A DNA stretch of 7,586 nt from assembly GCA_945870115.1 (NCBI GenBank), contig CAMBRH010000167.1, positions 1-7,586 on the forward strand, written 5' to 3'. The notes below the pieces were generated by a model, which searched no databases, was not told the origin of the DNA, and saw only the letters and a program-made list of their open reading frames with translations. Shown here piece after piece: positions 1 to 7,067 of this stretch. Made by a program: the position numbers and the translations under genes. Position 1 is the stretch's first letter. The number at the start of each line of letters is the position of its first letter. This stretch comes from Chitinophaga pinensis. Its GTDB lineage: Bacteria; Bacteroidota; Bacteroidia; Flavobacteriales_D; Crocinitomicaceae.

Positions 1-1396
1 TTTTGCTTTTGGCGGAAAAGGGATTGCAAAAATTCCAACAGATCAAGGCGATTACATCGTTTTTGTAGAAAATGCTTTTCCAGGACAAAAGGTAAAAGCA
101 AAAGTTGATACAAAACGTAAAAGACATGCAGAATGTAAATTGGTAGAAGTTTTAGAACGCTCTCCTGAAGAAATTCTTTTGCCTTATCAAGAAATTTCTG
201 GAGCACCTTACATTTTTGTTCCAATTGAACTTCAAGAAAAAATTAAAAAAGAAACCAGTTTAGATTTATATCGAAAATTGGCAAATATTACTGATATAAA
301 AGATAAATTTGATGAATTTATCTCATCTCCATTACATTTCAACTACAGAAATAAAATGGAATACAGTTTTTCCTCTATCGAACATGATATTGAAACAAAC
401 GAGGAAAAAGATGAAGCTTTTGCTTTAGGTTTTAAGCGCCGTGGAACTTGGTGGAAAGTAGAAAGTTTAAATAAAGAAAGTGGTTTATTTGATCAGCAAT
501 GGGAAAATGAATTATTTAAGATTAGGGAATTTTTGCAAAAAACTGGACTGCCAGCTTGGCATCCTCCCAAAAAAACTGGATTTTTCAGACACATTGTTGT
601 ACGTAAATCATTTTTTGAAGACAAATTATTAATTAATCTTGTAACATCATCTGAAGGAATTGAACATTTTGATGTACAAGCTTTTTCAACTTTCTTGCAA
701 GAAATTTTAGGTGAAAGATTAGCTGGATTTCAGCATACAATCAATGACAATGTTGCCGATAGAGCAAAAATTGAAAATGGAGAAAATGCAATGATTTTTG
801 GAAAAGAAAAAATTATTGAAGATTTACTCGGTTTAAAATTTGAAATTAGTATGGAAAGCTTTTTTCAAACCAATCCTTCTTGCGCAGAATTACTATACAC
901 AAAAGCATTAGATTACGTTTTCGAAGACAATGATTTAGAAAATAAGGTTGTCATGGATTTATTTTGTGGAACTGGAACAATTGGTCAAATTCTTTCAAAA
1001 AGATCTAAAAATACAGAAATAATTGGAGTTGATATCGTTGAGGAAGCAATTGCTGACGCTAAGAAAAATGCCCTAAGAAATGGCATTGAAGGAGTTAAAT
1101 TTTATGCAGCTGACGTTGGTAAATTTTTAAAAGAATATCCAAACTTTGTAGGAAAAATCGGAACAATTATTTTGGATCCACCACGAGCGGGAATTGCGCC
1201 AAAAACTCTTCAAAAAGTAATTGATTTGGCAGCAGACAGAATCGTTTATATCTCTTGTAATCCTGCAACTCAGGCGCGCGATGCTGAATTATTGATTAAA
1301 GCTGGTTATGGATTAGATAAAATAACATTAGCAGATCAATTTCCACACACAAGTCACGTTGAGGCTATTGCCAAATTCATAATAGTAAAATCTTAA
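1..1396 (+). CDS. RlmD/TrmA-family RNA (uracil-C5) methyltransferase, 5' partial, lacking Fe-S cysteines
   Basis: This enzyme family methylates C5 of a uridine in rRNA or tRNA using S-adenosylmethionine. The reading frame is open from base 2, giving 464 visible residues plus the stop; probably only about 5-15 N-terminal residues are missing. The first ~45 residues (FAFGGKGIAKI onward) look like a TRAM RNA-binding domain. The central part carries RNKMEYSF (116-123) and FFQTN (287-291). The Rossmann methyltransferase domain has SAM motif DLFCGTGTIG (319-328), DPPRAG (392-397), the catalytic cysteine in SCNP (Cys419, bases 1256-1258) and the general-base Glu454 in HTSHVEA. The catalytic set therefore looks intact. 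Where canonical RlmD has a CGGC-type [4Fe-4S] site, this protein reads EISGAPY, with no cysteines. The RNA target cannot be read from the sequence: 23S rRNA is the default, but tRNA is possible. A TTG at 140 is internal and not the real start. The next gene starts 66 bases downstream on the same strand. Confidence 0.9.
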   Translation, partial: FAFGGKGIAKIPTDQGDYIVFVENAFPGQKVKAKVDTKRKRHAECKLVEVLERSPEEILLPYQEISGAPYIFVPIELQEKIKKETSLDLYRKLANITDIKDKFDEFISSPLHFNYRNKMEYSFSSIEHDIETNEEKDEAFALGFKRRGTWWKVESLNKESGLFDQQWENELFKIREFLQKTGLPAWHPPKKTGFFRHIVVRKSFFEDKLLINLVTSSEGIEHFDVQAFSTFLQEILGERLAGFQHTINDNVADRAKIENGENAMIFGKEKIIEDLLGLKFEISMESFFQTNPSCAELLYTKALDYVFEDNDLENKVVMDLFCGTGTIGQILSKRSKNTEIIGVDIVEEAIADAKKNALRNGIEGVKFYAADVGKFLKEYPNFVGKIGTIILDPPRAGIAPKTLQKVIDLAADRIVYISCNPATQARDAELLIKAGYGLDKITLADQFPHTSHVEAIAKFIIVKS

Positions 1397-1410
1397 TTTT
1401 TGGAATAATT

Positions 1411-1440
1411 TCTGTATCAACTTAAAAAAACGTATATTTA
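1411..1440 (+). promoter_or_regulatory. Weak candidate Bacteroidota-type promoter for the MORN-like protein gene
   Basis: The octamer TATATTTA (1433-1440) matches the Bacteroidota -7 consensus TAnnTTTG except for the last base. A poor -33 match, TCTG (1411-1414), lies 18 bases upstream. It would place transcription start near 1447, about 16 bases before the ATG at 1463. In sequence this A/T-rich such matches arise easily by chance, so the gene could equally be read through from the methyltransferase. Confidence 0.25.
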
Positions 1441-1462
1441 AACACATTTTTATAAAAATCAC

Positions 1463-3073
1463 ATGAAAAAAATTATTACTTTTCTAATAGCAATTCTTTT
1501 TATATTTAATTTTTCTGCTCAAACTTTAAAAACATATACTGGTGTTTTTGAAAATGGAAAGGCAGTTTATCAATATTATGAAAATGAAAAAGCCGATCGC
1601 ATTTACGAAGGAAGTTTTTCATACATAACGAAGACATACAGTGTTTTAGGGCAATTTAAGGAGAATAAACGAACAGGAAAATGGAAAATTTCAGCTACAA
1701 ATAAATTTATTTTAAAAGGAAAAGAAAAATTAGGAGTAAACACACTAATTTCTGGCTCTTATGTGAATGGCAATATGGAAGGAGTTTGGACTTTCTCAAA
1801 TTCAACTAAAACTTATAATCCAAAAACAAAAAAAGCTAGTCCAAAAGCTGAAAAGGTTTTTTCGAACGCTATATTTAAAGACAATCATTTTGTTGGAATA
1901 TTCATATTTGAAAAAATATTAGTGACTAAAACTGTGATCACAGGACAATTTAATGATGCCGGATTTGTTGATGGAGTTTGGTCTGTAAAAAGTCCTAAAA
2001 TCATTGAAGAAATAAAATACAAAAACGGATTAGAATATTCAAAAATTGTAAAGGACATAACAACTGGAGATAAAATTATTTCCTATGATAGTTCTGCATT
2101 TCAAGAGCAGTTTTGGAAGATGTATAATTTTGAGACAAAAATGGCAAAAATGAATGACAAAATTTACTTCTTGGATACAATTGAATCACAAAACCAAGCA
2201 ATTACATTATGGAATTCAGATATTTACGCAGTAGAAAAATTTGGCACCATAATTAATCCTTTGTATCATTACAAAAGAGGTCAAAATGCACCTCACGCTT
2301 ATGAAATAAAGATTGTGGCTTGCGACAATAATACAGATTGCTACAAGCAATTTATGCAGCAAAAAAATGCAGAATTAGAAAGAATTCAGCAGGCACAAAT
2401 TGCTGAAGCCGAAAAATTGAGAGTTGAAGCTGCAGAAAAGGAAGAATTACTTCGAATTGAAAAAGAAAATGAAGTTAAGAAAGAACTTGAAAGAGTAAAA
2501 GTTGAAACAATTACTTTGACAGTTAAATCTGCAGAACAACTTACAGAACAAAAGAATTACAAAGAGGCAATTCTAGCTTATCAAAAGGCAAATGAATTAC
2601 AATTCTCAGAAGAAGTGGGGATGAGAATAATTGAAGCTCAAAAACAAATTCATCGAATAGATTCTTTGCATGAAATGAAGGAAAAAATCTATACTAAAAT
2701 GAATCAAACTGCAACAGATGCTTTTAGTAAGACTGCAGAATTGCAAATACCCTTAAAAAACAAAAAGAAAGTGTATGCATCAAATTACATTTTATGTACT
2801 GATTACTTAAAAATAAATTTCAATACAAAAAAAGATTTATTGACTAAAGTAATGGAAGAAAATGGTCAGAATAAAGATATTTGGACTGAATTAGATGAAA
2901 AAAGTGTTGAGCAAATTAATGAAATGCAAATTTTAGCTGACGAAGTTTCGAAATTTCAAGAAGCAGTTTTAGACGCAACAACAAAAAATAACAAAGCAAA
3001 ACTGCGAGTTTTAAATTCATCTATCAACCCTAAAACAATAGTTTCTGATATGATTAATTTTAAAATGAATTGA
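1463..3073 (+). CDS. Exported protein with MORN-like repeats, coiled coil and TPR-like segment (function unknown)
   Basis: I do not recognise a named gene here. The 536-residue product begins with a classical signal peptide (MKK, hydrophobic 4-17, ending FSAQ), probably cleaved next to Gln20, so it should be exported across the inner membrane. Residues ~25-180 contain MORN/YwqK-like strands of the pattern G-x-F/Y...G-x-W: YEGSF/GQFKENKRTGKWKI (48-76), ISGSYVNGNMEGVWTF (96-111) and ITGQFNDAGFVDGVW (159-173). Residues ~296-350 are charged and Glu/Lys/Ala-rich, a likely coiled coil. Residues ~354-395 (AEQLTEQKNYKEAILAYQKA...) resemble a TPR helical hairpin. The rest is mostly helical and polar, with no second membrane segment. 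MORN-like repeats usually serve as structural or binding modules, so a scaffold or envelope-associated role is an inference. The ATG at 1463 is chosen because it places the signal peptide at the N-terminus; the leader is A-rich with no Shine-Dalgarno sequence. Confidence 0.85.
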   Translation: MKKIITFLIAILFIFNFSAQTLKTYTGVFENGKAVYQYYENEKADRIYEGSFSYITKTYSVLGQFKENKRTGKWKISATNKFILKGKEKLGVNTLISGSYVNGNMEGVWTFSNSTKTYNPKTKKASPKAEKVFSNAIFKDNHFVGIFIFEKILVTKTVITGQFNDAGFVDGVWSVKSPKIIEEIKYKNGLEYSKIVKDITTGDKIISYDSSAFQEQFWKMYNFETKMAKMNDKIYFLDTIESQNQAITLWNSDIYAVEKFGTIINPLYHYKRGQNAPHAYEIKIVACDNNTDCYKQFMQQKNAELERIQQAQIAEAEKLRVEAAEKEELLRIEKENEVKKELERVKVETITLTVKSAEQLTEQKNYKEAILAYQKANELQFSEEVGMRIIEAQKQIHRIDSLHEMKEKIYTKMNQTATDAFSKTAELQIPLKNKKKVYASNYILCTDYLKINFNTKKDLLTKVMEENGQNKDIWTELDEKSVEQINEMQILADEVSKFQEAVLDATTKNNKAKLRVLNSSINPKTIVSDMINFKMN

Positions 3074-3083
3074 TTTTTTAATT

Positions 3084-3107
3084 CTTACAAAAAAATGATG
3101 TTGTAAG
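3084..3107 (+). terminator. Possible terminator hairpin after the MORN-like protein gene
   Basis: A perfect 7-bp inverted repeat, CTTACAA (3084-3090) and TTGTAAG (3101-3107), encloses a 10-base loop and begins 10 bases after the stop codon. The position suits a transcription terminator, but the stem is short and A/T-rich and no U-tract follows. Its right arm also contains the TTG of a candidate promoter for the next gene, so the repeat may be coincidental. Confidence 0.3.
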
Positions 3108-3128
3108 TGATCTATTCAATTATATTTA
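3101..3128 (+). promoter_or_regulatory. Candidate Bacteroidota-type promoter for the small orphan gene
   Basis: A TTG (3101-3103) is followed after 17 bases by TATATTTA (3121-3128), which matches the Bacteroidota -33 TTG / -7 TAnnTTTG arrangement except for the final base of the -7 element. Transcription would begin near 3135, giving a leader of about 54 bases before the ATG at 3189. The start would fall on the left edge of the palindrome at 3134-3154. The match is based on pattern only. Confidence 0.35.
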
Positions 3129-3133
3129 GAATT

Positions 3134-3154
3134 TCACATGATATAATCGTGTGA
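3134..3154. repeat. Palindrome/hairpin just downstream of the candidate promoter
   Basis: Arms TCACATGAT (3134-3142) and ATCGTGTGA (3146-3154) pair over 9 bp, with one T-G wobble (3139/3149) and a 3-base ATA loop. It sits 35 bases before the orphan gene start and right after its candidate -7 element. It could be an operator for a dimeric regulator or a hairpin at the 5' end of the mRNA. No known regulator site is recognised. Confidence 0.5.
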
Positions 3155-3188
3155 TGTCTTGACTGTAATTGAAAAATAATTCTGAAAA

Positions 3189-3716
3189 ATGATACACATA
3201 AAGGTAAAAATAATTAGTAAAATCAATTTGTTATTATTGGTTTGTATTTTTTCTTTTAAGAACTCAAATAGTTCTAATGAAAAAAAAATTTTTCAGTCAA
3301 AGTATAATGATTTTTTCACATTTAAAAAATTTAGTGAACCAAATGAATTTGATTGTGAAAAAGACATTGTAAATGAAGTAGTTCAAAAAATTTTGGACTC
3401 AAAATGTAAAAGCATTACATTTTATTTATGTTCTGCATTTCCAAATGGGGCTAAAAAAGGTAAGAAATTAACTAAAGTGTTTGCAGAAAATTTTAAGAAT
3501 TGTTTTTCATCTAAAGTCAAGCTAAAAGGTCTAAATTTAAAATTTAAAGCTATGGGAATTAAATTTCCTTTCAGAGTTCAGCAAGATACAGTTATCGAAA
3601 AAATAGTATTCAAGAAAAATGAAATATTAGAAATTCAAAAATATAAATCTATTAGTAAAAGAGCCTCGGAGTATTTTAATCACCAAATGTCTAGAGTTGA
3701 AATTTTCGCAGAATAA
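3189..3716 (+). CDS. Small exported or membrane-anchored hypothetical protein
   Basis: I do not recognise this 175-residue protein. It begins with a basic stretch and one hydrophobic segment (residues ~12-23, INLLLLVCIFSF) that could be a signal peptide or membrane anchor. Cys19 follows LLLV, which lacks the small residue expected just before a lipobox cysteine, so a lipoprotein is unlikely. The remainder is rich in Lys and Phe with four further cysteines (56, 73, 81, 95). The C-terminal half loosely follows the order of an OmpA-like peptidoglycan-binding domain: a strand near ITFYLC, a helix with KKLTKVFAENF, a strand ending KFPF, and a terminal helix ending in SRVEI, like the NRRVEI end of that family. 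The key Asp and Arg residues are not evident, so this is only a hint. It is strongly A/T-rich, which fits either a fast-evolving or acquired gene. It has its own candidate promoter and converges on the lipoprotein gene 70 bases away. Confidence 0.65.
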   Translation: MIHIKVKIISKINLLLLVCIFSFKNSNSSNEKKIFQSKYNDFFTFKKFSEPNEFDCEKDIVNEVVQKILDSKCKSITFYLCSAFPNGAKKGKKLTKVFAENFKNCFSSKVKLKGLNLKFKAMGIKFPFRVQQDTVIEKIVFKKNEILEIQKYKSISKRASEYFNHQMSRVEIFAE

Positions 3717-3758
3717 CTAAAATTTATGCATCTTCTAATATATCAACTATGTTCTTTT

Positions 3759-3777
3759 TTTTATTTAACAAATAAAA
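3759..3777. terminator. Possible bidirectional terminator between convergent genes
   Basis: TTTTATTT (3759-3766) and AAATAAAA (3770-3777) form a perfect 8-bp inverted repeat with a 3-base AAC loop, between the stops of the plus-strand orphan gene (3716) and the minus-strand lipoprotein gene (3787). The minus-strand reading is the weaker one, because what follows its stem is A-rich rather than T-rich. The stem has no G/C pairs and would be weak; position is the main argument. Confidence 0.35.
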
Positions 3778-3786
3778 ACCCAAATT

Positions 3787-4572
3787 TTAAAGTACAATAA
3801 TTGATTTTCTCTGAAATGTCTGCGCGGAAAAATAACCCAAGCAACTTGAACCAAAGTTAGAAACTGGATTTGCTGGCACTGCTCCTCCTGTGCCTCCAGC
3901 GTTGATGCTTAGCGTGTAAAAATATTTATAAACATTAGCGTCGATACACATCATTTCTAACACCGCAGTATCTCCTGATTCATAATCTCCACCGAAAATT
4001 GGTTGCAAAATCTCAACACCGTCCGCAAATTGATCATCTTGCAGGAAAATTCCAGAAATTAAATCTCCATTTTTAAACAAGTTAAAATTGTAATAATTTT
4101 TAATTCCGGCTGAATCAATTCTATTTGCAATTAGATAAGACACTGGAGTTGGTCCAAAAGAAAATTCTTCTAATGTCAATGAGTCAATTGGGATATTGTA
4201 TGGCATTGTGCTAGAAGCTGAAAATGATTTTCCATCAACAGTTACAGAAATGGTGTAAATTCTTCCTTCTACGCCTAAATAATTTGATGTTTGATAAATA
4301 CCATTAGAAATAAAAGTTAATGTCGTAGAATTGCCCAAATTATCGGTAATAGTAACCAAAGCATTATCTACAGTTGGAAAATTTGTAGCTTCGTCAAATT
4401 TTTGAGTTTTTGTGATCTTTACAGTGTGAATTAAGGAGTCTTTATTTACAACTCCTTCAACTACATATTTAACATCACTTTCATTTAAATCTATGTCAAT
4501 GACTTTTTCACAGGAAGTTTGTGTAAATATTACAAGTGTAAGAAAACTAATTATTGCTATATAATATTTCAT
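3787..4572 (-). CDS. DUF4249 family outer-membrane lipoprotein, partner of the TonB-dependent receptor
   Basis: The 261-residue product has a lipoprotein signal peptide: MKYYIAIISFLTLVIFTQTS then Cys21. The lipobox is loose, as is common in Bacteroidota. Mature CEKVIDIDLNE is acidic close to the lipidated cysteine, which is compatible with surface export, though this is inferred. The N-terminal half (~34-125: YVVEGVVNKD, HTVKITKTQKF, VTITDNLGNSTTLTF, GIYQTSNYLG, YTISVTVDGKSFSASSTMP) is a beta-rich, Ig-like fold, and the end (ANPVSNFGSSCLGYFSAQTFQRKSIIV) is the conserved C-terminus of DUF4249, so the protein seems full length. DUF4249 genes commonly follow TonB-dependent receptor genes in this phylum and are thought to act as extracellular binding partners, by analogy with SusD; the ligand is unknown. 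The ATG at 4572 is chosen because it gives the signal peptide directly. It lies one base after the receptor stop (TAAAATG), suggesting one transcript and translational coupling. Confidence 0.88.
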   Translation of the reverse strand: MKYYIAIISFLTLVIFTQTSCEKVIDIDLNESDVKYVVEGVVNKDSLIHTVKITKTQKFDEATNFPTVDNALVTITDNLGNSTTLTFISNGIYQTSNYLGVEGRIYTISVTVDGKSFSASSTMPYNIPIDSLTLEEFSFGPTPVSYLIANRIDSAGIKNYYNFNLFKNGDLISGIFLQDDQFADGVEILQPIFGGDYESGDTAVLEMMCIDANVYKYFYTLSINAGGTGGAVPANPVSNFGSSCLGYFSAQTFQRKSIIVL

Positions 4573-4573
4573 T

Positions 4574-6904
4574 TTATTTGAATTTAAAGTTGTAAGTAAT
4601 TGCAGGAATAATTTTAAATAAAGCTGTTTGAACTGCTTCTGTTTTTGTAGGATCATCTGCATTTTCCTTGAATGAAATTGAATAAGCATTCTCTCTAGCA
4701 TAAGTATTGTAGATAGAGAAATTCCATGAACTTTCAAATTTTGCAGTATTTTTTCTGTACCATGTCAAACCAATATCCATTCTATGATAATTGGGCATTC
4801 TTGATGCATTTCTTTCTGTGAATGAAAACTGTGTCTGTCCATTAACTTCGTATTTCCCTGATGGGAAAGTAACTGCATTTCCTGTGTAAAAAACAAATAA
4901 AGCTGAAACAGATAATTTTGGATTAAAGTCATAAATCGTAACCAAAGAAATGTCATGCGTTCTATCTTGCTTTGCAAAATACCAATCATTATCGTTTATT
5001 CCTTCGATTTTTCGTTCAGTTTTTGACAAACAATAACTCAACCAACCTGTAAATTTACCTTGCTTTTTCTTCAAAATAAATTCAACACCATAAGCACGGC
5101 CAATTCCATAAAGTAATTCACCTTCCAATAATTCATTTGCTTGTGTATTTGCCCCATTTCTATAATCGATTTGGTTATACATTGTTTTATAGTATGTTTC
5201 AATGTTCATTTCATATTTATTCTCTTGAAAATTTTTGAACCAACCCAAAGAAACTTGATCTGAAATTTCCGGTTTTGTATTTAAAGAAGTTGATAACCAA
5301 ACATCCGTTGGAGAAGTTGAGGTTGAATTAGAAATCAAATGAATATTTTGAGCATTTCTAGCATAAGCTGCTTTTATTGAAGCTGTTTTAGAATAAGCAT
5401 AACTAAATGAAACTCTTGGTTCAACATTCCAATACGTTTTATACATTTCATTATTTTTATAAACGGAGGTGTCTTTCACCGTTCCATCTGAATTATAACT
5501 ATATTCATTTGCTCCATTTCCTAACAATGAATATCCGCTTAAGCGAACACCATAATTTATTGTGAAATTTTCGTTTAAAGAATAATCATTATTAATAAAA
5601 AAAGCACTTTCCAATGCTTTAGTTGGCTCTAGATTTGTTGCATTAATTCCAGCTGATGAATTGGATTTTATTTGCCCAGGCGTAATGGTATGATGAATTG
5701 CATTTACACCAAATCTAATTTTATTTCTAGTATTAACAAAATATTGAAATTCTTGTTTGACATTAAAATCTTGGATTTTTGATAAAATATCAAAATCTAC
5801 ATCTCCACTTGAAATGGAAATATTGTAATCGTAAGCACTAAAAATCAAGGAAGTATTTGAGAATAATTTATCATTGACTATATGGTTCCAGCGTAAAGTT
5901 CCCGTTTTATTTCCCCAATCGATGCCAAATGTTTTACCAACTCCTAAAACATCGCGACCAAAATATCCTGAAACAAAAAGTCTGTCTTTTTTACTTAAAC
6001 GATAGTTTAATTTAGCATTCAAATCATAGAAATATAGAGTATTGTCTTTAAATTTATCAGAAGCCTTTAAAAAAACATCAGCATAAGTTCTTCGAGCTGT
6101 TAAAAGAAATGAAGCTTTGTCTTTCACAATTGGTCCCTCCACATTAATTCTAGAAGAAATCAATCCTAGACCTCCACTCACATTAAATCTCTTGCTATTA
6201 CCTTCATTCATTTTTATGTCAAGGACTGAAGAAAGTCTTCCACCAAAGTTTGCTGGTTGATTTCCTTTATATAAAACAGCATCTTTAATGGCGTCAGAAT
6301 TAAAAGTTGAGAAAAAACCTAATAAATGAGAAGCATTGTAAACAGGTGCTTCATCTAACAAAATTAAATTTTGATCTGAACCTCCTCCTCTAACGAAATA
6401 ACCAGCATTTCCTTCGCCAGCACTCTTCACTCCAGGTAAAAGTTGCATGGTTTTAATAATGTCTTTTTCACCCATTAAAACAGGTATTTTGGCTAATTCT
6501 TTTGGATCCAAACGTTCAACCCCCATCAAAGGATCTTTGATATTTTGATCTTGTTTTATAGCAGAAACTTTAATTTCTTCTAATTCTTGCGTTTTTTCAC
6601 CAGCTGGCGGTAAAACAGCAAAATCAATGTTTAAATTTTTGTTTAAATCAATTTCTTTTTCCTGAGAAACAAAACCCATTGCTGTTACAACTAAAGTGTA
6701 TTTTCCTTCTGGTAACGTTAGGGAATAAAAACCATATTCATTGGAACGCGTTCCCAAATTTTGACCTTTTACTTTTACAATTGCATTGATTAATTCTTCA
6801 CCTTTAGATTCATCTTTTATTGAACCACTGATGGTAAATTTGTTTTGGCTAAATAAAGGAGTGGAAAAAACACCTAAAATAAAGACCACAAATATGATTT
6901 TCAT
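4574..6904 (-). CDS. TonB-dependent outer-membrane receptor with carboxypeptidase-D-like N-terminal domain
   Basis: The 776-residue protein is an outer-membrane beta-barrel that imports a ligand using TonB/ExbBD energy. It begins with a signal peptide (MKIIFVVFILGVFSTPLFSQ, cleavage near residue 20). Residues ~23-98 (FTISGSIKDESKGEELINA...GFYSLTLPEGKYTLVVTAMGF) form a carboxypeptidase-D regulatory-like domain. ELEEIKVSA (107-115) may serve as the TonB box. The plug spans ~120-235 and contains LLPGVKSAGEGNAGYFVRGGGSDQNLILLDEAPVYN-type sequence with the family-typical RGG and NFGGRLSSVLD. The barrel runs from ~240 to a terminal strand AITYNFKFK. At 776 residues it is shorter than SusC proteins (~1000), and its partner is DUF4249 rather than SusD, so a glycan-uptake call is not justified. 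Substrate is unknown. The gene heads a likely two-gene operon with the lipoprotein. Its ATG has an A-rich leader without a Shine-Dalgarno motif. Confidence 0.94.
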   Translation of the reverse strand: MKIIFVVFILGVFSTPLFSQNKFTISGSIKDESKGEELINAIVKVKGQNLGTRSNEYGFYSLTLPEGKYTLVVTAMGFVSQEKEIDLNKNLNIDFAVLPPAGEKTQELEEIKVSAIKQDQNIKDPLMGVERLDPKELAKIPVLMGEKDIIKTMQLLPGVKSAGEGNAGYFVRGGGSDQNLILLDEAPVYNASHLLGFFSTFNSDAIKDAVLYKGNQPANFGGRLSSVLDIKMNEGNSKRFNVSGGLGLISSRINVEGPIVKDKASFLLTARRTYADVFLKASDKFKDNTLYFYDLNAKLNYRLSKKDRLFVSGYFGRDVLGVGKTFGIDWGNKTGTLRWNHIVNDKLFSNTSLIFSAYDYNISISSGDVDFDILSKIQDFNVKQEFQYFVNTRNKIRFGVNAIHHTITPGQIKSNSSAGINATNLEPTKALESAFFINNDYSLNENFTINYGVRLSGYSLLGNGANEYSYNSDGTVKDTSVYKNNEMYKTYWNVEPRVSFSYAYSKTASIKAAYARNAQNIHLISNSTSTSPTDVWLSTSLNTKPEISDQVSLGWFKNFQENKYEMNIETYYKTMYNQIDYRNGANTQANELLEGELLYGIGRAYGVEFILKKKQGKFTGWLSYCLSKTERKIEGINDNDWYFAKQDRTHDISLVTIYDFNPKLSVSALFVFYTGNAVTFPSGKYEVNGQTQFSFTERNASRMPNYHRMDIGLTWYRKNTAKFESSWNFSIYNTYARENAYSISFKENADDPTKTEAVQTALFKIIPAITYNFKFK

Positions 6905-6912
6905 ATATACTT

Positions 6913-6952
6913 TTTTAAGGGAACAAAGTAAAGGATTATTTTGTTCTTAAAA
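6913..6952. repeat. Bulged 13-bp inverted repeat over the receptor promoter (operator candidate)
   Basis: Left arm TTTTAAG (6913-6919) plus AACAAA (6922-6927) pairs with TTTGTT (6940-6945) plus CTTAAAA (6946-6952). The 13 pairs are perfect apart from a 2-base GG bulge at 6920-6921, and the spacer is 12 bases. The arms cover the predicted -33 and -7 elements and the likely start site, so a bound dimeric regulator would block or recruit polymerase. The regulator is not identifiable from this window. Confidence 0.5.
6924..6952 (-). promoter_or_regulatory. Candidate promoter of the receptor-lipoprotein operon
   Basis: Read on the minus strand, TTACTTTG (6931-6924) matches the Bacteroidota -7 consensus TAnnTTTG at all but the second position, and TTTT (6952-6949) lies 17 bases upstream at the -33 position. 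Transcription would start near 6917, leaving a leader of only about a dozen bases before the ATG at 6904. The whole element lies inside an inverted repeat that could serve as an operator. Confidence 0.42.
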
Positions 6953-6984
6953 GTGTTAAAATATGTGAAGTTTGAGAAAAAATG

Positions 6985-7067
6985 AAAAAAGAAAAATTAA
7001 GAGTTAAAAATGAAGAATTTATCGAGAAACTACTATTATCTGATCTTACACCATTTTTAACTTTTAG
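6985..7067 (-). terminator. Probable prfA terminator: long hairpin followed by a T-rich tract
   Basis: A perfect 11-bp inverted repeat, AGTTAAAAATG (7002-7012) and CATTTTTAACT (7052-7062), has a 39-base loop and extends outward to about 16 positions, allowing two wobble or mismatched pairs. Read on the minus strand it lies ~15 bases after the prfA stop, and the 3' arm is followed by a run rich in T (TTTTTCTTTTTT, about 6995-6985). That order of stem then T-tract suits intrinsic termination of prfA and would separate it from the receptor operon. The long loop and A/T-rich stem reduce confidence. Confidence 0.42.

Noticed and set aside
140..142. TTG as start of the methyltransferase
   Set aside because: The frame is open upstream to base 2 and encodes recognisable TRAM-domain sequence, so the gene is simply cut by the window edge.
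1446..1459. 14-base A/T palindrome ATTTTTATAAAAAT before the MORN-like gene
   Set aside because: It has no loop, contains only A and T, and is expected by chance in such A/T-rich intergenic DNA.
4573..4737. In-frame upstream extension of the DUF4249 gene to an ATG at 4737
   Set aside because: It would bury the lipoprotein signal peptide inside the protein and overlap the receptor's C-terminal coding sequence; the start at 4572 fits the family and the operon.
4765..4989. Minus-strand 74-residue open frame inside the receptor gene
   Set aside because: It lies wholly within the receptor coding sequence in another frame, has no family signal, and reads as a shadow of the barrel-coding region.
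3787..6904. SusC/SusD polysaccharide-utilisation pair
   Set aside because: The receptor is too short for SusC, the partner is DUF4249 rather than a SusD-type TPR protein, and there are no glycoside hydrolases nearby.
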